The translations under genes were made by a program, and so were the position numbers. A stretch of 27,430 nt of DNA from Desulforhopalus sp. (GTDB lineage: Bacteria; Desulfobacterota; Desulfobulbia; Desulfobulbales; Desulfocapsaceae), in contig JALNVI010000037.1 of assembly GCA_023231425.1 (NCBI GenBank), forward strand, positions 1-27,430, read 5' to 3'. Below, in pieces: positions 1 to 7,982 of this stretch. The notes below the pieces were generated by a model. The model was not told the origin of the DNA and made no database searches. It saw only the letters and a program-made list of their open reading frames with translations. The first letter of the stretch is position 1. Each line of letters starts with the position of its first letter.

Positions 1-1254
1 ATCTCACTGACACAAAACCTTGAGATCATTGAGAGCAGTCTTTCCTGGTTGAAGCCACAGGTTGATCAGCTCTTCTACGATGCCGAACACTTTTTCGACG
101 GCTTCAAGAACAACCGTGAATATGCCCTGCAAACCCTCGAAGCGGCAGTGCGCGGCGGCGCAGAGCGACTCATCCTCTGCGACACCAACGGTGGCTGTCT
201 GCCCCAGGAGATCACACCGATCATTGAGAAAGTCAGCAAGTTCCTTGAAGAAAAAGGCATGGTCACACCACTCGGCATTCATACCCATAACGATTCCGAG
301 ACAGCCGTCGGCAACGCTCTTCTCGCCATCGCCACCGGCAGGGTACAGCAGGTACAGGGAACCATAAACGGCTTCGGTGAGCGCTGCGGCAACGCCAATC
401 TCACGTCAATTATCCCCGCGCTGGTGCTGAAGATGGGTTATGACTGCGGCCCCAAACCACACATCAAACGCCTCTATACCGTTTCCCGTCTCATTAACGA
501 ACTGGCCAACCTGCAGCCCTGGCGCTTCCAGCCCTATGTGGGCGAATCGGCCTTTGCCCACAAAGGCGGGATTCATGTCAGTGCGGTGAAACGCAACCCG
601 CTCACCTACGAACATATCACGCCGGAAGTTGTAGGCAATAATCGCCGGGTATTAATCTCCGACCAGAGCGGTAAATCCAACATCCTCCTCAAGGCGAAAC
701 AGTGGGGGCTGCAGCTGAAATCGGGTGATCCGATGATCACCAGTATCATGAGTGAATTGAAAAAACTGGAGAGTTTTGGCTTTCAATATGAAGGTGCCGA
801 GGCGAGTTTCGAGCTGATGTTGCGGCGCACTCTTGGCATGCAGCGCACCTATTTCAAATTTGACGGCTATCGGGTGATGAACCACAAGTACCGCATGGAC
901 AAAAGCCCCCTCACTGAATCCACCATCCGCATTGAGGTGGGCGGCCGCGAGATGCACACCGCCGCAATGGGCGATGGCCCGGTCAATGCCCTCGATCAGG
1001 CCATTCGCAAGGCTCTGACTGTCTTCTACCCCTCCATTGAAGAGATGGAACTCACAGACTACAAAGTCCGCGTCCTCTCCGGCGACCATGGGACCCAGGC
1101 CCGGGTCCGGGTCCTGGTGGAGAGTAAAGACCCGCACATGCACTGGGGCACAGTCGGGGTCTCGGAAAATGTCATTGAAGCAAGCTGGCAGGCGTTGATT
1201 GATGCTGTCAACTATAAGCTCATGAAGGATGAACAACGGGGCCTTGAAGAATAA
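1..1254 (+). CDS. cimA: (R)-citramalate synthase, 5'-truncated by window edge
   Basis: The enzyme condenses pyruvate and acetyl-CoA to (R)-citramalate, the first step of the threonine-independent route to isoleucine. The reading frame is open from base 1, so the N-terminal part of the TIM-barrel, including the usual start, lies outside the window; 417 residues remain. Visible family signatures are YDAEHFFDGFKNN, LCDTNGG, the metal-binding HTHND segment and the GFGERCGNANL motif typical of the HMG-lyase-like synthase domain. After a linker, the last 120 or so residues look like the LeuA/CimA allosteric dimerisation domain (for example YKVRVLSGDHGTQARVRV). The DAEHFFDGFK version fits the long CimA class better than 2-isopropylmalate synthase or homocitrate synthase. 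It converges with the minus-strand DUF4392 gene 33 bases downstream. Feedback inhibition by isoleucine is likely from the family but cannot be seen directly. Confidence 0.93.
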   Translation: MSLTQNLEIIESSLSWLKPQVDQLFYDAEHFFDGFKNNREYALQTLEAAVRGGAERLILCDTNGGCLPQEITPIIEKVSKFLEEKGMVTPLGIHTHNDSETAVGNALLAIATGRVQQVQGTINGFGERCGNANLTSIIPALVLKMGYDCGPKPHIKRLYTVSRLINELANLQPWRFQPYVGESAFAHKGGIHVSAVKRNPLTYEHITPEVVGNNRRVLISDQSGKSNILLKAKQWGLQLKSGDPMITSIMSELKKLESFGFQYEGAEASFELMLRRTLGMQRTYFKFDGYRVMNHKYRMDKSPLTESTIRIEVGGREMHTAAMGDGPVNALDQAIRKALTVFYPSIEEMELTDYKVRVLSGDHGTQARVRVLVESKDPHMHWGTVGVSENVIEASWQALIDAVNYKLMKDEQRGLEE

Positions 1255-1287
1255 TCACACCCCATATCCACTCCGCTGCGGGCGTCG

Positions 1288-2118
1288 TCAGCTCAACGCC
1301 GCCCGCCCCTCTTCCAGTTCCCGCAGTTCCCGCAGCACCTCACGGTCCACCAGGTAGCCTTTACCGTCCACCGACATCTCATTTTCCCCACTGATGCCAT
1401 CCACTGCGCCGCAGGAAACGATCTTCTGGAGGTACTCTTCCACCTCAGCAAAGTCAGGCAGTAAGGCTTCGCCGCTGCCTCGTTCCAGTTCAGCAAGCAA
1501 TCCATAGGCACCCCAGTTGGAAACGGAGGCAACAATTGGAAAGTCACTGCAAACCACACAGGGATTTACGCCGATACTCGGCAGAAACTCGGCAAAATTG
1601 CCCATGCCAACCTCATTGCCACCATCGCCGATGGCAAAGGTTGGTGTCTGTGCCATCTCGAAGAGACAATCAAGCCGGGGAGTACGCGCAGAGATATCTT
1701 TTCCGCTGAAATTACAATACTGTCCCGCACTGTCATGGCCAAGCCTCTCAATGGAGAGGTGGGCTACGGGTTCATGTCTGTGAAGAATCTCTCGCAGACC
1801 TGCCTCATCATCCTCTCCTTTCTCAATGAAAAGCGTCTCACATTCAGAAAAGTAGCCACTGCAGCAGGAATCGGTCAGGATGAGCGGCGACCAGCCCAGC
1901 TTCACCATGCCCCGGTAGAGGAAAAAAGCACCAACGGGGCCGTCCGTCTCTCCTCTCTCCCCCGCGAGAAATCCGGTATAGATGAAGACCCGGCCACGGT
2001 CAAGGGCGAGAAAAGCTTCCGCTGCACGGCGGCACCAGGGCTGCTGATAATGATTATACAGCTTGTCCATGCCCCGTGTTGAGCGGGAAAGGATAACATC
2101 GTCAACGGTCTTATTCAT
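1288..2118 (-). CDS. D-glutamate cyclase C-terminal-domain protein (DUF4392)
   Basis: This 276-residue protein matches the C-terminal half of the mitochondrial D-glutamate cyclase DGLUCY, which converts D-glutamate to 5-oxo-D-proline. Supporting motifs are FIYTGF with ETDGPVGA near residues 45-64 and the glycine-rich GDGGNEVGMG at about 164-173. The start chosen is ATG at 2118, which overlaps the end of the DUF1445 gene by 8 bases. The frame stays open upstream to 2205, but that extension is low-complexity and lies wholly inside the neighbour, so it is not used. In DGLUCY the DUF1445 and DUF4392 domains are fused; here they are adjacent coupled genes, so a two-subunit enzyme is the simplest reading. 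No signal peptide is seen, so it is probably cytoplasmic. Function is inferred from family and context; the catalytic residues are not established from sequence alone. Confidence 0.85.
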   Translation of the reverse strand: MNKTVDDVILSRSTRGMDKLYNHYQQPWCRRAAEAFLALDRGRVFIYTGFLAGERGETDGPVGAFFLYRGMVKLGWSPLILTDSCCSGYFSECETLFIEKGEDDEAGLREILHRHEPVAHLSIERLGHDSAGQYCNFSGKDISARTPRLDCLFEMAQTPTFAIGDGGNEVGMGNFAEFLPSIGVNPCVVCSDFPIVASVSNWGAYGLLAELERGSGEALLPDFAEVEEYLQKIVSCGAVDGISGENEMSVDGKGYLVDREVLRELRELEEGRAALS

Positions 2119-2890
2119 AATATTCACTGTCTCTGCGGTCCGACACAAACATGTACCCCGGTGAGTGGGTAATGGCGAAAGGGATCTTGATATTGCGCAG
2201 CACATTCTGCGGCGTCACCCCGCAGGCCCAGAAAACGGGAATCTCATCCGCTTTAATTTCCACGGGATCGCCGTAATCAGGTCTGGCGATATCTTTAATA
2301 CCAATCATTTCTGGATATCCCACCTGCACCGGCATTCCATGGGTCCTGGGGAAATGGCTGGTAACCACGCAGGCCTTTGCCACCAGATCACGACGGATGG
2401 GTCGCATGGATACCACCATGTTGCCGTGGAAGATATCCACCGGCGTCAGCGGCAGGCTGGTGTCATACATCGCCACGTTGATCTTCCGGGCCATGTGCCG
2501 CAGAGGAATCCCCTCCTGCACCATCCGCGCCTCAAAGGAGAAGCTGCAGCCAATGAGAAAGAAGACCATATCCTCAGTGTAGTATTTCTCCATATCCGCC
2601 ACCCGCGCCACCCGCTCTCCGTTCTCGAAGATATCGTAGGAGGGGAGTTCATTGAGCAGATTGGCCCCGTCCGCCAGCACCGAGGTGCGATACCCGCCCC
2701 TCACCGTCTCAAGCACCGGCACCGGCGCGGCATTGGCCCGGGCAAACTCTTCGAAATGTCCGGCATACTCCCCGGGCAGTACCAGCATATTGGCTTGAAC
2801 AAAACCGTCACAGTATCCGGCGGTGGGTGCATTGAACTCACCGCTCGCGATCTTCTTCCGGAACTCGGCCGGGGTTATTACTGAGGTCAT
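2111..2890 (-). CDS. D-glutamate cyclase family protein / putative hydro-lyase (DUF1445, YcsI-like)
   Basis: A 259-residue protein of the DUF1445 family (Bacillus YcsI, and the N-terminal half of DGLUCY). Family-like blocks are PTAGYCDGFVQANMLVLP near residues 23-40, FFLIGCSFSFE, HGNMVVSMRP, PVFWACGVTPQ and the C-terminal HSPGYMFVSD. The start ATG at 2890 has an upstream AGGAG (plus-strand complement TCTCCTCT), and its length is normal for the family. It overlaps the DUF4392 gene by 8 bases, which suggests translational coupling and a joint role in turning D-glutamate into 5-oxoproline. In Bacillus, ycsI lies beside the 5-oxoprolinase genes ycsF, kipI and kipA, which also occur in this window (6220-8713). 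Databases often label the family 'putative hydro-lyase'; the cyclase role is supported here by the paired DUF4392 gene and the oxoprolinase genes. Confidence 0.88.
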   Translation of the reverse strand: MTSVITPAEFRKKIASGEFNAPTAGYCDGFVQANMLVLPGEYAGHFEEFARANAAPVPVLETVRGGYRTSVLADGANLLNELPSYDIFENGERVARVADMEKYYTEDMVFFLIGCSFSFEARMVQEGIPLRHMARKINVAMYDTSLPLTPVDIFHGNMVVSMRPIRRDLVAKACVVTSHFPRTHGMPVQVGYPEMIGIKDIARPDYGDPVEIKADEIPVFWACGVTPQNVLRNIKIPFAITHSPGYMFVSDRRDSEYYE

Positions 2891-2918
2891 TTTCTCCTCT
2901 TAAAAGTTTTCAGGAAAT

Positions 2919-3003
2919 AAGGGAACATCAAAGTTATACCTGCGGTACATTTCCTTCTGCGCCTTGAATATGAACGAAATACAAGATTCTTCAAGGTATC
3001 CCT
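2919..3003 (-). repeat. Palindromic intergenic repeat, copy 1
   Basis: The ends form an imperfect inverted repeat: AAGGGAACATCAAAG at the left and, on the opposite strand, AGGGATACCTTGAAG at the right. The interior on the minus strand contains the core TTGTATTTCGTTCATATTC followed by AAGGCGCAGAAGG. It matches the copy at 15600 over most of its length, in opposite orientation. The element sits downstream of the TRAP genes and 29 bases before the DUF1445 start. Confidence 0.85.
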
Positions 3004-3035
3004 CTGGGAAAGATGGAACGGCAAAAGTTTTCTTT

Positions 3036-3114
3036 GCCAGCGAAATACACTAAACAGAGGAAAAAGGACAGTTTATATAAAAAAGATTTCGCGTGGTTAG
3101 CGTGTTTCGCTGGC
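3036..3114. repeat. 18-base imperfect inverted repeat
   Basis: GCCAGCGAAATACACTAA at 3036-3053 faces TTAGCGTGTTTCGCTGGC at 3097-3114; the arms agree at 16 of 18 positions, with a 43-base AT-rich spacer. This family is different from the AAGGG-ended repeats. It lies downstream of dctM, with no T-run directly after either arm, so a terminator role is unproven. Confidence 0.7.
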
Positions 3115-3192
3115 CATCCAGTCTTTATCTTTCCGCCTTTTGCCTTTCCCTTTCTCCCTCCTCCCTTTTTCCGTTCTTCGCGGTAAAAAAAA

Positions 3193-4494
3193 TCAGCCCC
3201 CCATCATCATCGGCAGCACCGTCACAATCTGCGGAAAAATCGAAATCAGCACCAGCCCCAGCATGAGAAGCAGGAAAAAGGGCAGTGCCGCCGCAGCAAT
3301 ACGCAAAATGTCAATCCCGGTCAACCCCTGAATAACAAAGAGATTAAAACCAACCGGCGGCGTAATCTGCGCCATCTCTACCACGATAACCACAAAGATG
3401 CCAAACCACAGGACATCAATTCCTGCCTGTTCCACCATCGGCATGATAACCGAAGTCGTCAGCACCACCACCGAGATGCCGTCGAGAAAACAGCCCATGA
3501 CAATAAAGAAAACTGTCAGTGCAGCGAGCAGGGTGTAATGCGACAACCCCATGCCGCTGATCCACATTGCCAGCATTTTGGGAATACCGGTAAAGCCCAT
3601 CGCCACCGTGAGGAACGCAGCCCCGGCAAGAATAAAAGAGATCATGCAGGAGGTTTTCGTTGCCCCGAGCAGACCGTCAATAAAATTCTGCCAATTAAGG
3701 TCCCCGCTCCACGCTGACAACCCCAGCGACAGTACCACGCCGACAGCAGCGGCGTCGGTAGGCGAGGCAATCCCTGAATATATTGAACCAATCACCCCGA
3801 GGATCAACAGCGTCACCGGCATAAGCAACGTCAATCCCTTCAGTTTGCCACGCAGACTGACCTCTACCTTCTCTTCCGGAATCGCCTCGGGGTGGAGCAG
3901 GGAGTAGACCGTCACATAAGCAATAAAAAGCCCGATCAACAGGACCCCGGGCAGCACCCCCGCGACGAACAGCCGCGCAATCGACTGCTCGGTTGCCACT
4001 CCGTAGACAATAAGAATAATGGAGGGCGGGATGAGCAGCCCGAGGGTGGCCGAACCGGCAAGAGAACCGAGAATCAGCGATTCGGGATAGCCTCGCCGTT
4101 TCAGCTCGGGGATACTCATCTTGCCAATGGTCGCCGCCGTGGCCGCCGAGGAACCGGAGACCGCCGCAAAGAGCGCGCAGCCGAGAATATTCACATGCAC
4201 CAGCCGTCCGGGAAGATGAGTCAGCCAGGGTGCAAGTCCGGCAAACATGTCCTCGGAAAGCCGCGAACGGAAAAGAATTTCCCCCATCCAGATAAAAAGC
4301 GGCAGAGCGGCCAGCGACCAGCTGTTGCTCGCCCCCCACACCGTGGTCGCCAGCACACTGCCGAGGGGCGCATCGGTAAACAGCGCCATCCCGGCAATAC
4401 CAACGACAAAAAGAGAAAAAGCCACCCACAGTCCGCCCGCAAGCAGGGCAAAAAGCAGAACCAGTAGAAAAAGGGCAAGAAACAATTCCGGCAT
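3193..4494 (-). CDS. TRAP transporter large permease (DctM family)
   Basis: The 433-residue, very hydrophobic protein is the large membrane subunit of a tripartite ATP-independent periplasmic transporter, which couples sodium flow to uptake of an organic acid. Family features include the opening LFLALFLLVLLFALLAGG helix, the SGSSAATAATIG segment, LGLLIPPSIILIVYG, and the closing TPPVGFNLFVIQGLTG block. The ATG at 4494 overlaps the TGA of the small permease (TGATG), so the two are translationally coupled. It is the third gene of the binding protein-DctQ-DctM set. The substrate cannot be read from this subunit; neighbouring 5-oxoprolinase and D-glutamate cyclase genes suggest 5-oxoproline, D-glutamate or a similar dicarboxylate or lactam. 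No transcription terminator was recognised after it. Confidence 0.93.
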   Translation of the reverse strand: MPELFLALFLLVLLFALLAGGLWVAFSLFVVGIAGMALFTDAPLGSVLATTVWGASNSWSLAALPLFIWMGEILFRSRLSEDMFAGLAPWLTHLPGRLVHVNILGCALFAAVSGSSAATAATIGKMSIPELKRRGYPESLILGSLAGSATLGLLIPPSIILIVYGVATEQSIARLFVAGVLPGVLLIGLFIAYVTVYSLLHPEAIPEEKVEVSLRGKLKGLTLLMPVTLLILGVIGSIYSGIASPTDAAAVGVVLSLGLSAWSGDLNWQNFIDGLLGATKTSCMISFILAGAAFLTVAMGFTGIPKMLAMWISGMGLSHYTLLAALTVFFIVMGCFLDGISVVVLTTSVIMPMVEQAGIDVLWFGIFVVIVVEMAQITPPVGFNLFVIQGLTGIDILRIAAAALPFFLLLMLGLVLISIFPQIVTVLPMMMGG

Positions 4495-5060
4495 CAGATC
4501 CCCTCCTCATTGCCGGTCACATCTTCGGCCCCGTCCCTCTGGGACGATACCGGAAGATGTCCGGTGATACGGAGAACAAAGTCATCAATCAGCGCCACGG
4601 TAAGAATCAACAGCCCGAAAAACATGAAAAACTGAGGAATCCACAAAGGTACTGCAATCATCCCGGCGGAGAGATCGTGATACGTCCACGACTCCAGCAC
4701 CAGCATCGCGGCGTACCAGGTAAAGTAGGCGGTAACGGCGGAAGCCACAGCGAAACACCAGATATCCACCCAGGGTTGCAACCGGTCCGGGAGATGCGAA
4801 GTAACCAGTGAAACGCGGATATGTCCGCCCTGCCGCAGGGTCCAGGCCAGAGAGAGGAACGCTCCACCCGCAAGCAGAAAGCCGGTGAAGTCGGCGTAGG
4901 AGGGAATGGTCATACCGATGGCATGGCCGGTGGTGACAATGGAAATACGGTCAATCAGATTGAGTCCCACCTGAGAAACAACCAGCAGACAGATCGCTGC
5001 GATACAGCCGGCACCAAGCCAGCCGCCAAGGGTATAAAGGCCATTAAGAAACCTGCGCAT
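4494..5060 (-). CDS. TRAP transporter small permease (DctQ family)
   Basis: A 188-residue membrane protein with four predicted hydrophobic segments, roughly residues 9-32, 50-70, 92-114 and 130-155, as expected for DctQ, the small subunit that joins DctM in the inner membrane. The start is placed at ATG 5060 (MRRFLNGLY), giving a normal DctQ N-terminus. The frame continues upstream to 5141, but that part is arginine- and cysteine-rich and lacks family likeness. The Shine-Dalgarno before 5060 is weak. Segment TLRQGGHIRVSLV matches the usual RxGGHIRVxL family motif just after the second helix. The gene is 89 bases after the binding protein and overlaps dctM by one base. Confidence 0.88.
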   Translation of the reverse strand: MRRFLNGLYTLGGWLGAGCIAAICLLVVSQVGLNLIDRISIVTTGHAIGMTIPSYADFTGFLLAGGAFLSLAWTLRQGGHIRVSLVTSHLPDRLQPWVDIWCFAVASAVTAYFTWYAAMLVLESWTYHDLSAGMIAVPLWIPQFFMFFGLLILTVALIDDFVLRITGHLPVSSQRDGAEDVTGNEEGI

Positions 5061-5149
5061 GAGAAATCCCGGGTACGCCACCGCTGAAGAGCGATGCCAG
5101 TGAATAACAACCGCCGGCCCGCAAAGAGACCGACGGCACAACGAGCAGT

Positions 5150-6142
5150 TTACTCAGCAGTAAGCTTCCGATACTCCTCAACCAGCTTCTTTCCATCCGG
5201 ACCGGCATCCTTCTGCCAGTCGAGAATCATCTTGTCGCCGATCTTTTTCAGTCCGGTCATCAACTCGGCAGAGGGATGAACCATTTTCATGCCATTTTCT
5301 TCAAGAATTTTTGTCTTGGCGACCGTCTCCGCCCGGCTCATCTCCCAGCCACGCTTTTCCGCCTCGGCAGCCGCATCCAGCACAACCTGCTGAGTCTTCT
5401 TATCAAGTTTGCGGAAGGCCCGCTTGTTGACCACTACCACGTTTTTCGGCAGCCATGCCTGAATGTCACTATAATAGTTAACAAAGTCCCACGATTTTGA
5501 GTTGGCCCCGGTGGAGGGAGACGTCATCATTGCCTCAACACGTCCAGTGGCAAAAGCCTGCGGAATATCAGGCACTTCCACTGCTGTAGGCGCAGCGCCA
5601 AGTTCTCTGGCCAGCGTCTCCTGAGTTGCATTGTAGGCACGAAATTTAAGTCCTTTGAGATCGTTAACCGTCTTGATCTCCTGCCTGGTATAGAGATTCT
5701 GTGGCGGCCACGATACAGAGAAGAGCGGAATCATCCCCTCTTTATCAAACAACCGCACTACAATCGGTTTCTGCACCTGCCACAGTTTCTCTGCCTGGTC
5801 ATAGTTGGTGGCAAAAAAAGGCTGAGAGTCTGCCCCGAAGATCGGGTTCTCATTGGAAATGCGAGAAAGAAAAAATTCCCCAATGGGCACCTGGCCGCCG
5901 CGCACGGCGTTTTTAATCTCCGCATGTTTAAACAGCGAACCGGCAGAATGCACCTTGATCTTCAACTCGCCACCACTCTTCTTCTCTACCTCTTTGGCAA
6001 ATTCAATGATATTCTGGGTGTGAAAGGTCTTGTCGGGATAAGGAGTAGGCATATCCCAGGTGACAGCGAAGGCGGCGCCACTGAGAATAAGAGTGGAACT
6101 CAGGCCGGCAATCCCGGCAGCGATATTTTTCGATACGTTCAT
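5150..6142 (-). CDS. TRAP transporter substrate-binding protein (DctP family)
   Basis: A 330-residue periplasmic solute receptor. Residues 1-26 form a signal peptide (basic start, hydrophobic core, AFA cleavage site). The mature part has DctP features: WDMPTPYP, the GGELKIKVHSAGSLFKH strand-loop, and the KGLKFRAYNATQ block, whose arginine normally salt-bridges the substrate carboxylate in this family. The ATG at 6142 is preceded by GGAG at good spacing. It follows pxpC by 77 bases and comes before dctQ and dctM, so transport and oxoprolinase genes probably share a transcript. The carboxylate-binding arginine fits import of 5-oxoproline or glutamate, but the ligand is inferred from context only. 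Confidence 0.92.
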   Translation of the reverse strand: MNVSKNIAAGIAGLSSTLILSGAAFAVTWDMPTPYPDKTFHTQNIIEFAKEVEKKSGGELKIKVHSAGSLFKHAEIKNAVRGGQVPIGEFFLSRISNENPIFGADSQPFFATNYDQAEKLWQVQKPIVVRLFDKEGMIPLFSVSWPPQNLYTRQEIKTVNDLKGLKFRAYNATQETLARELGAAPTAVEVPDIPQAFATGRVEAMMTSPSTGANSKSWDFVNYYSDIQAWLPKNVVVVNKRAFRKLDKKTQQVVLDAAAEAEKRGWEMSRAETVAKTKILEENGMKMVHPSAELMTGLKKIGDKMILDWQKDAGPDGKKLVEEYRKLTAE

Positions 6143-6219
6143 AACTGTTCTCCATTTGCTTATTGAGTGTTCAGAGTACCCCGCACAATGCGAAGTCTGC
6201 TCCGGTCATTGCTGCAGCC

Positions 6220-7254
6220 TCAGTTGAGAAGATTACACGCGGCAAGACGCAGGGCCAGCGCCTCCTTCGATGATTGGACTTCACAAATCTGCCCGCACAT
6301 CTGCTGGAAGTGGTGTTCATGGTTGCGCCGCACCTGCTCCGCTGCGGCCGCGGTGAGCGGTTTGAAGAAAATCTCCGCTCCTGGTCCCAGCCTGCCGAGG
6401 GTGGACAGGTCAGAGGAAATAACGGTGGCAATCTTTGGATACCCGCCGGTGATCTGATGGTCATTGAAAAGTATAATCGGCATCCCGTTGCCCGGCACCT
6501 GGATAGAGCCGGTGACAATCCCGTCGGAGACGAGGTTGAAGCCACGGCTGCTGTGCCTCAGCGCCGGCCCTTCCAGACGCAGCCCCATGCTGTTGGACTG
6601 AGCTGTTACCGTATAGCGGCTGGCATAAAATATCTCGCGGGCCTCTGCGGTAAAATACTCCTCCTGCGGTCCCGGGACCACGCGGATCATGGTACTGCCA
6701 TCAGTTCCTCCCCGATAAAACCAGCCGGCAAGCAGTCGTTCCGGCCGTGTTACAACACCCTCCAACTCAAGAGGAAGGGAGTCACCCGCTTGCAGACGCC
6801 TCCCCTCGAAGCCGCCAAATTTTCCGGCGAGACAGGTGCAGCGACTGCCAAGAATTTTCTCCACCGCAAAGCCGCCCTCCACCGCAAGCACACAGCAAAA
6901 ACTGTTGCTGAACGAACCAACGGCAAACCGGGTTCCCCGCTCAAGACGCACGCTCTCCCCGGCAGGAATCAGCCGTTTTTTCTTCGCGCCCGGCACCTCA
7001 ATTTCCAGGGCGACTTCGGCTCCGGCCAGGGCAATTCGCACAGAATCAGTCGCCACCTCAAAAGCAGGGCCGCTGAAGATAATATCCAGCCCTTCCATTC
7101 CCTCTTCGTTGCCAACAAGGCGGTTGGCGAGACGCAGGGCATCAGCATCGCGCACCCCGCATACCGGCACTGCCATCGCCTGGCAGCCGAATCGTCCGAG
7201 ATCCTGTACGGTGGTGCAGAAGCCACCCTCTGTTACCTTCATCAGTGCGCTCAT
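6220..7254 (-). CDS. pxpC: 5-oxoprolinase subunit C (KipA-like, biotin-dependent-carboxyltransferase fold)
   Basis: The protein is one of three subunits of the prokaryotic ATP-dependent 5-oxoprolinase PxpABC, which opens 5-oxoproline to glutamate in the cytoplasm. Of 344 residues, recognisable family blocks are TVQDLGRFGCQAM near the N-terminus, RDADALRLANRLVGN, FSGPAFEV, VVPGPQEEYFT, SNSMGLRLEGP, and the strongly conserved GSIQVPGNGMPIILFNDHQ followed by TGGYPKIA. The start chosen is ATG 7254, which overlaps the pxpB stop in an ATGA; an upstream in-frame start at 7269 exists but is less likely. It is the last gene of the pxpABC cluster and leads into the TRAP binding protein. KipA homologues form a complex with the KipI-like subunit encoded just upstream. 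Confidence 0.93.
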   Translation of the reverse strand: MSALMKVTEGGFCTTVQDLGRFGCQAMAVPVCGVRDADALRLANRLVGNEEGMEGLDIIFSGPAFEVATDSVRIALAGAEVALEIEVPGAKKKRLIPAGESVRLERGTRFAVGSFSNSFCCVLAVEGGFAVEKILGSRCTCLAGKFGGFEGRRLQAGDSLPLELEGVVTRPERLLAGWFYRGGTDGSTMIRVVPGPQEEYFTAEAREIFYASRYTVTAQSNSMGLRLEGPALRHSSRGFNLVSDGIVTGSIQVPGNGMPIILFNDHQITGGYPKIATVISSDLSTLGRLGPGAEIFFKPLTAAAAEQVRRNHEHHFQQMCGQICEVQSSKEALALRLAACNLLN

Positions 7255-7982
7255 TTTCCTGCCTCCCACTGCAGTTCATACTCTCCACGGGCCACCGCCT
7301 CTGCAATACGTTCATGCTCTACACGCCCCACCGCCTGAAAGCGAATGGTGTCACCGGGGGTGAAAAGAGAAGGCGGATCACGGCGCACATCAAAAAGCGG
7401 TGCTGCAGTATTGCCGATCACATTCCAGCCACCTGGACTCTCCACCGGATAGATAACCCCGGAACCCTGTGCGACCGCCACAGATCCCGCAGCCAGCTTC
7501 GTGCGCGGACTGGTGCGCCGTGACACCTGCTGAAACTGCGGAAGATCCCCGAAGTAAAGCAGCCCCATGGTGAAGCCAATCATGTAGATAAAAAGCTCAG
7601 TATCAAAGAGAATCTGCCGAATTTCGAGTTCACTGCGCTGCAGCTGCGTCGAGAGATCGGCAAGATCCCAGGCAAATTCGCTGTCACAGCAGAGCGGCAT
7701 CAGCCAGCGTTTCACCTCACGCTCAACGTTGCTGCCCCCCTCGACAAGCCCGGCCAGCGCATCTTTTAACTCCTCCGCACTGGTCTGCAGCGGGTTGTAG
7801 TGAACCAGCAGTGAGCGATAGGTCGGCACCGTCTCCACCACTCCGGGCAGCGCCGCACGACTCACTGCCTCCTTCAGTTCCACCACCCTGAGGCAGAGAT
7901 CCCGATCCACCACCTCGCCAAACTGCACACAGAGGGCAGTATCCCCGCAGGAAAGAAATTCAAGAGCAAGAGGCACAGCCAT
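7251..7982 (-). CDS. pxpB: 5-oxoprolinase subunit B (KipI-like), diverged
   Basis: A 243-residue KipI/PxpB-family protein and partner of PxpC. The C-terminal half is clear: RRTSPRTKLAAGSVAVAQG, IYPVESPGGWNVIG and a final SLFTPGDTIRF block as in the family. The middle is unusual. Where most PxpB proteins have a CYGG...DL segment and GFxPGFxYLG, this one has CCDSEFAWDL and GFTMGLLYFG. The start is placed at ATG 7982, sharing one base with the pxpA stop (TGATG); a GTG at 7985 directly before it is an alternative. It overlaps pxpC by four bases. Position and order (A-B-C) support a 5-oxoprolinase role even though several usually conserved residues differ. Confidence 0.85.
   Translation of the reverse strand: MAVPLALEFLSCGDTALCVQFGEVVDRDLCLRVVELKEAVSRAALPGVVETVPTYRSLLVHYNPLQTSAEELKDALAGLVEGGSNVEREVKRWLMPLCCDSEFAWDLADLSTQLQRSELEIRQILFDTELFIYMIGFTMGLLYFGDLPQFQQVSRRTSPRTKLAAGSVAVAQGSGVIYPVESPGGWNVIGNTAAPLFDVRRDPPSLFTPGDTIRFQAVGRVEHERIAEAVARGEYELQWEAGK

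Larger units (their letters stand above)
2891..3192. other. 302-base intergenic region with repeats between TRAP operon and cyclase genes
   Basis: No credible gene is present. The stretch holds a palindromic repeat copy (2919-3003), a second inverted repeat (3036-3114) and a long pyrimidine-rich tract (about 3121-3177) that reads as a purine-rich tract on the transcribed strand. The cyclase genes may have their own promoter here or be read through from the TRAP genes; I see no convincing -35/-10 pair. Confidence 0.6.

Noticed and set aside
1278..1306. GC-rich inverted repeat between cimA and the DUF4392 gene as a terminator
   Set aside because: The 7-base stem overlaps the end of the DUF4392 coding sequence and no T-run follows on either strand.
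6274..7338. Long open frame on the plus strand opposite pxpC
   Set aside because: It is wholly antisense to a well-supported pxpC gene, has no family likeness and no ribosome binding site; it results from codon bias on the other strand.
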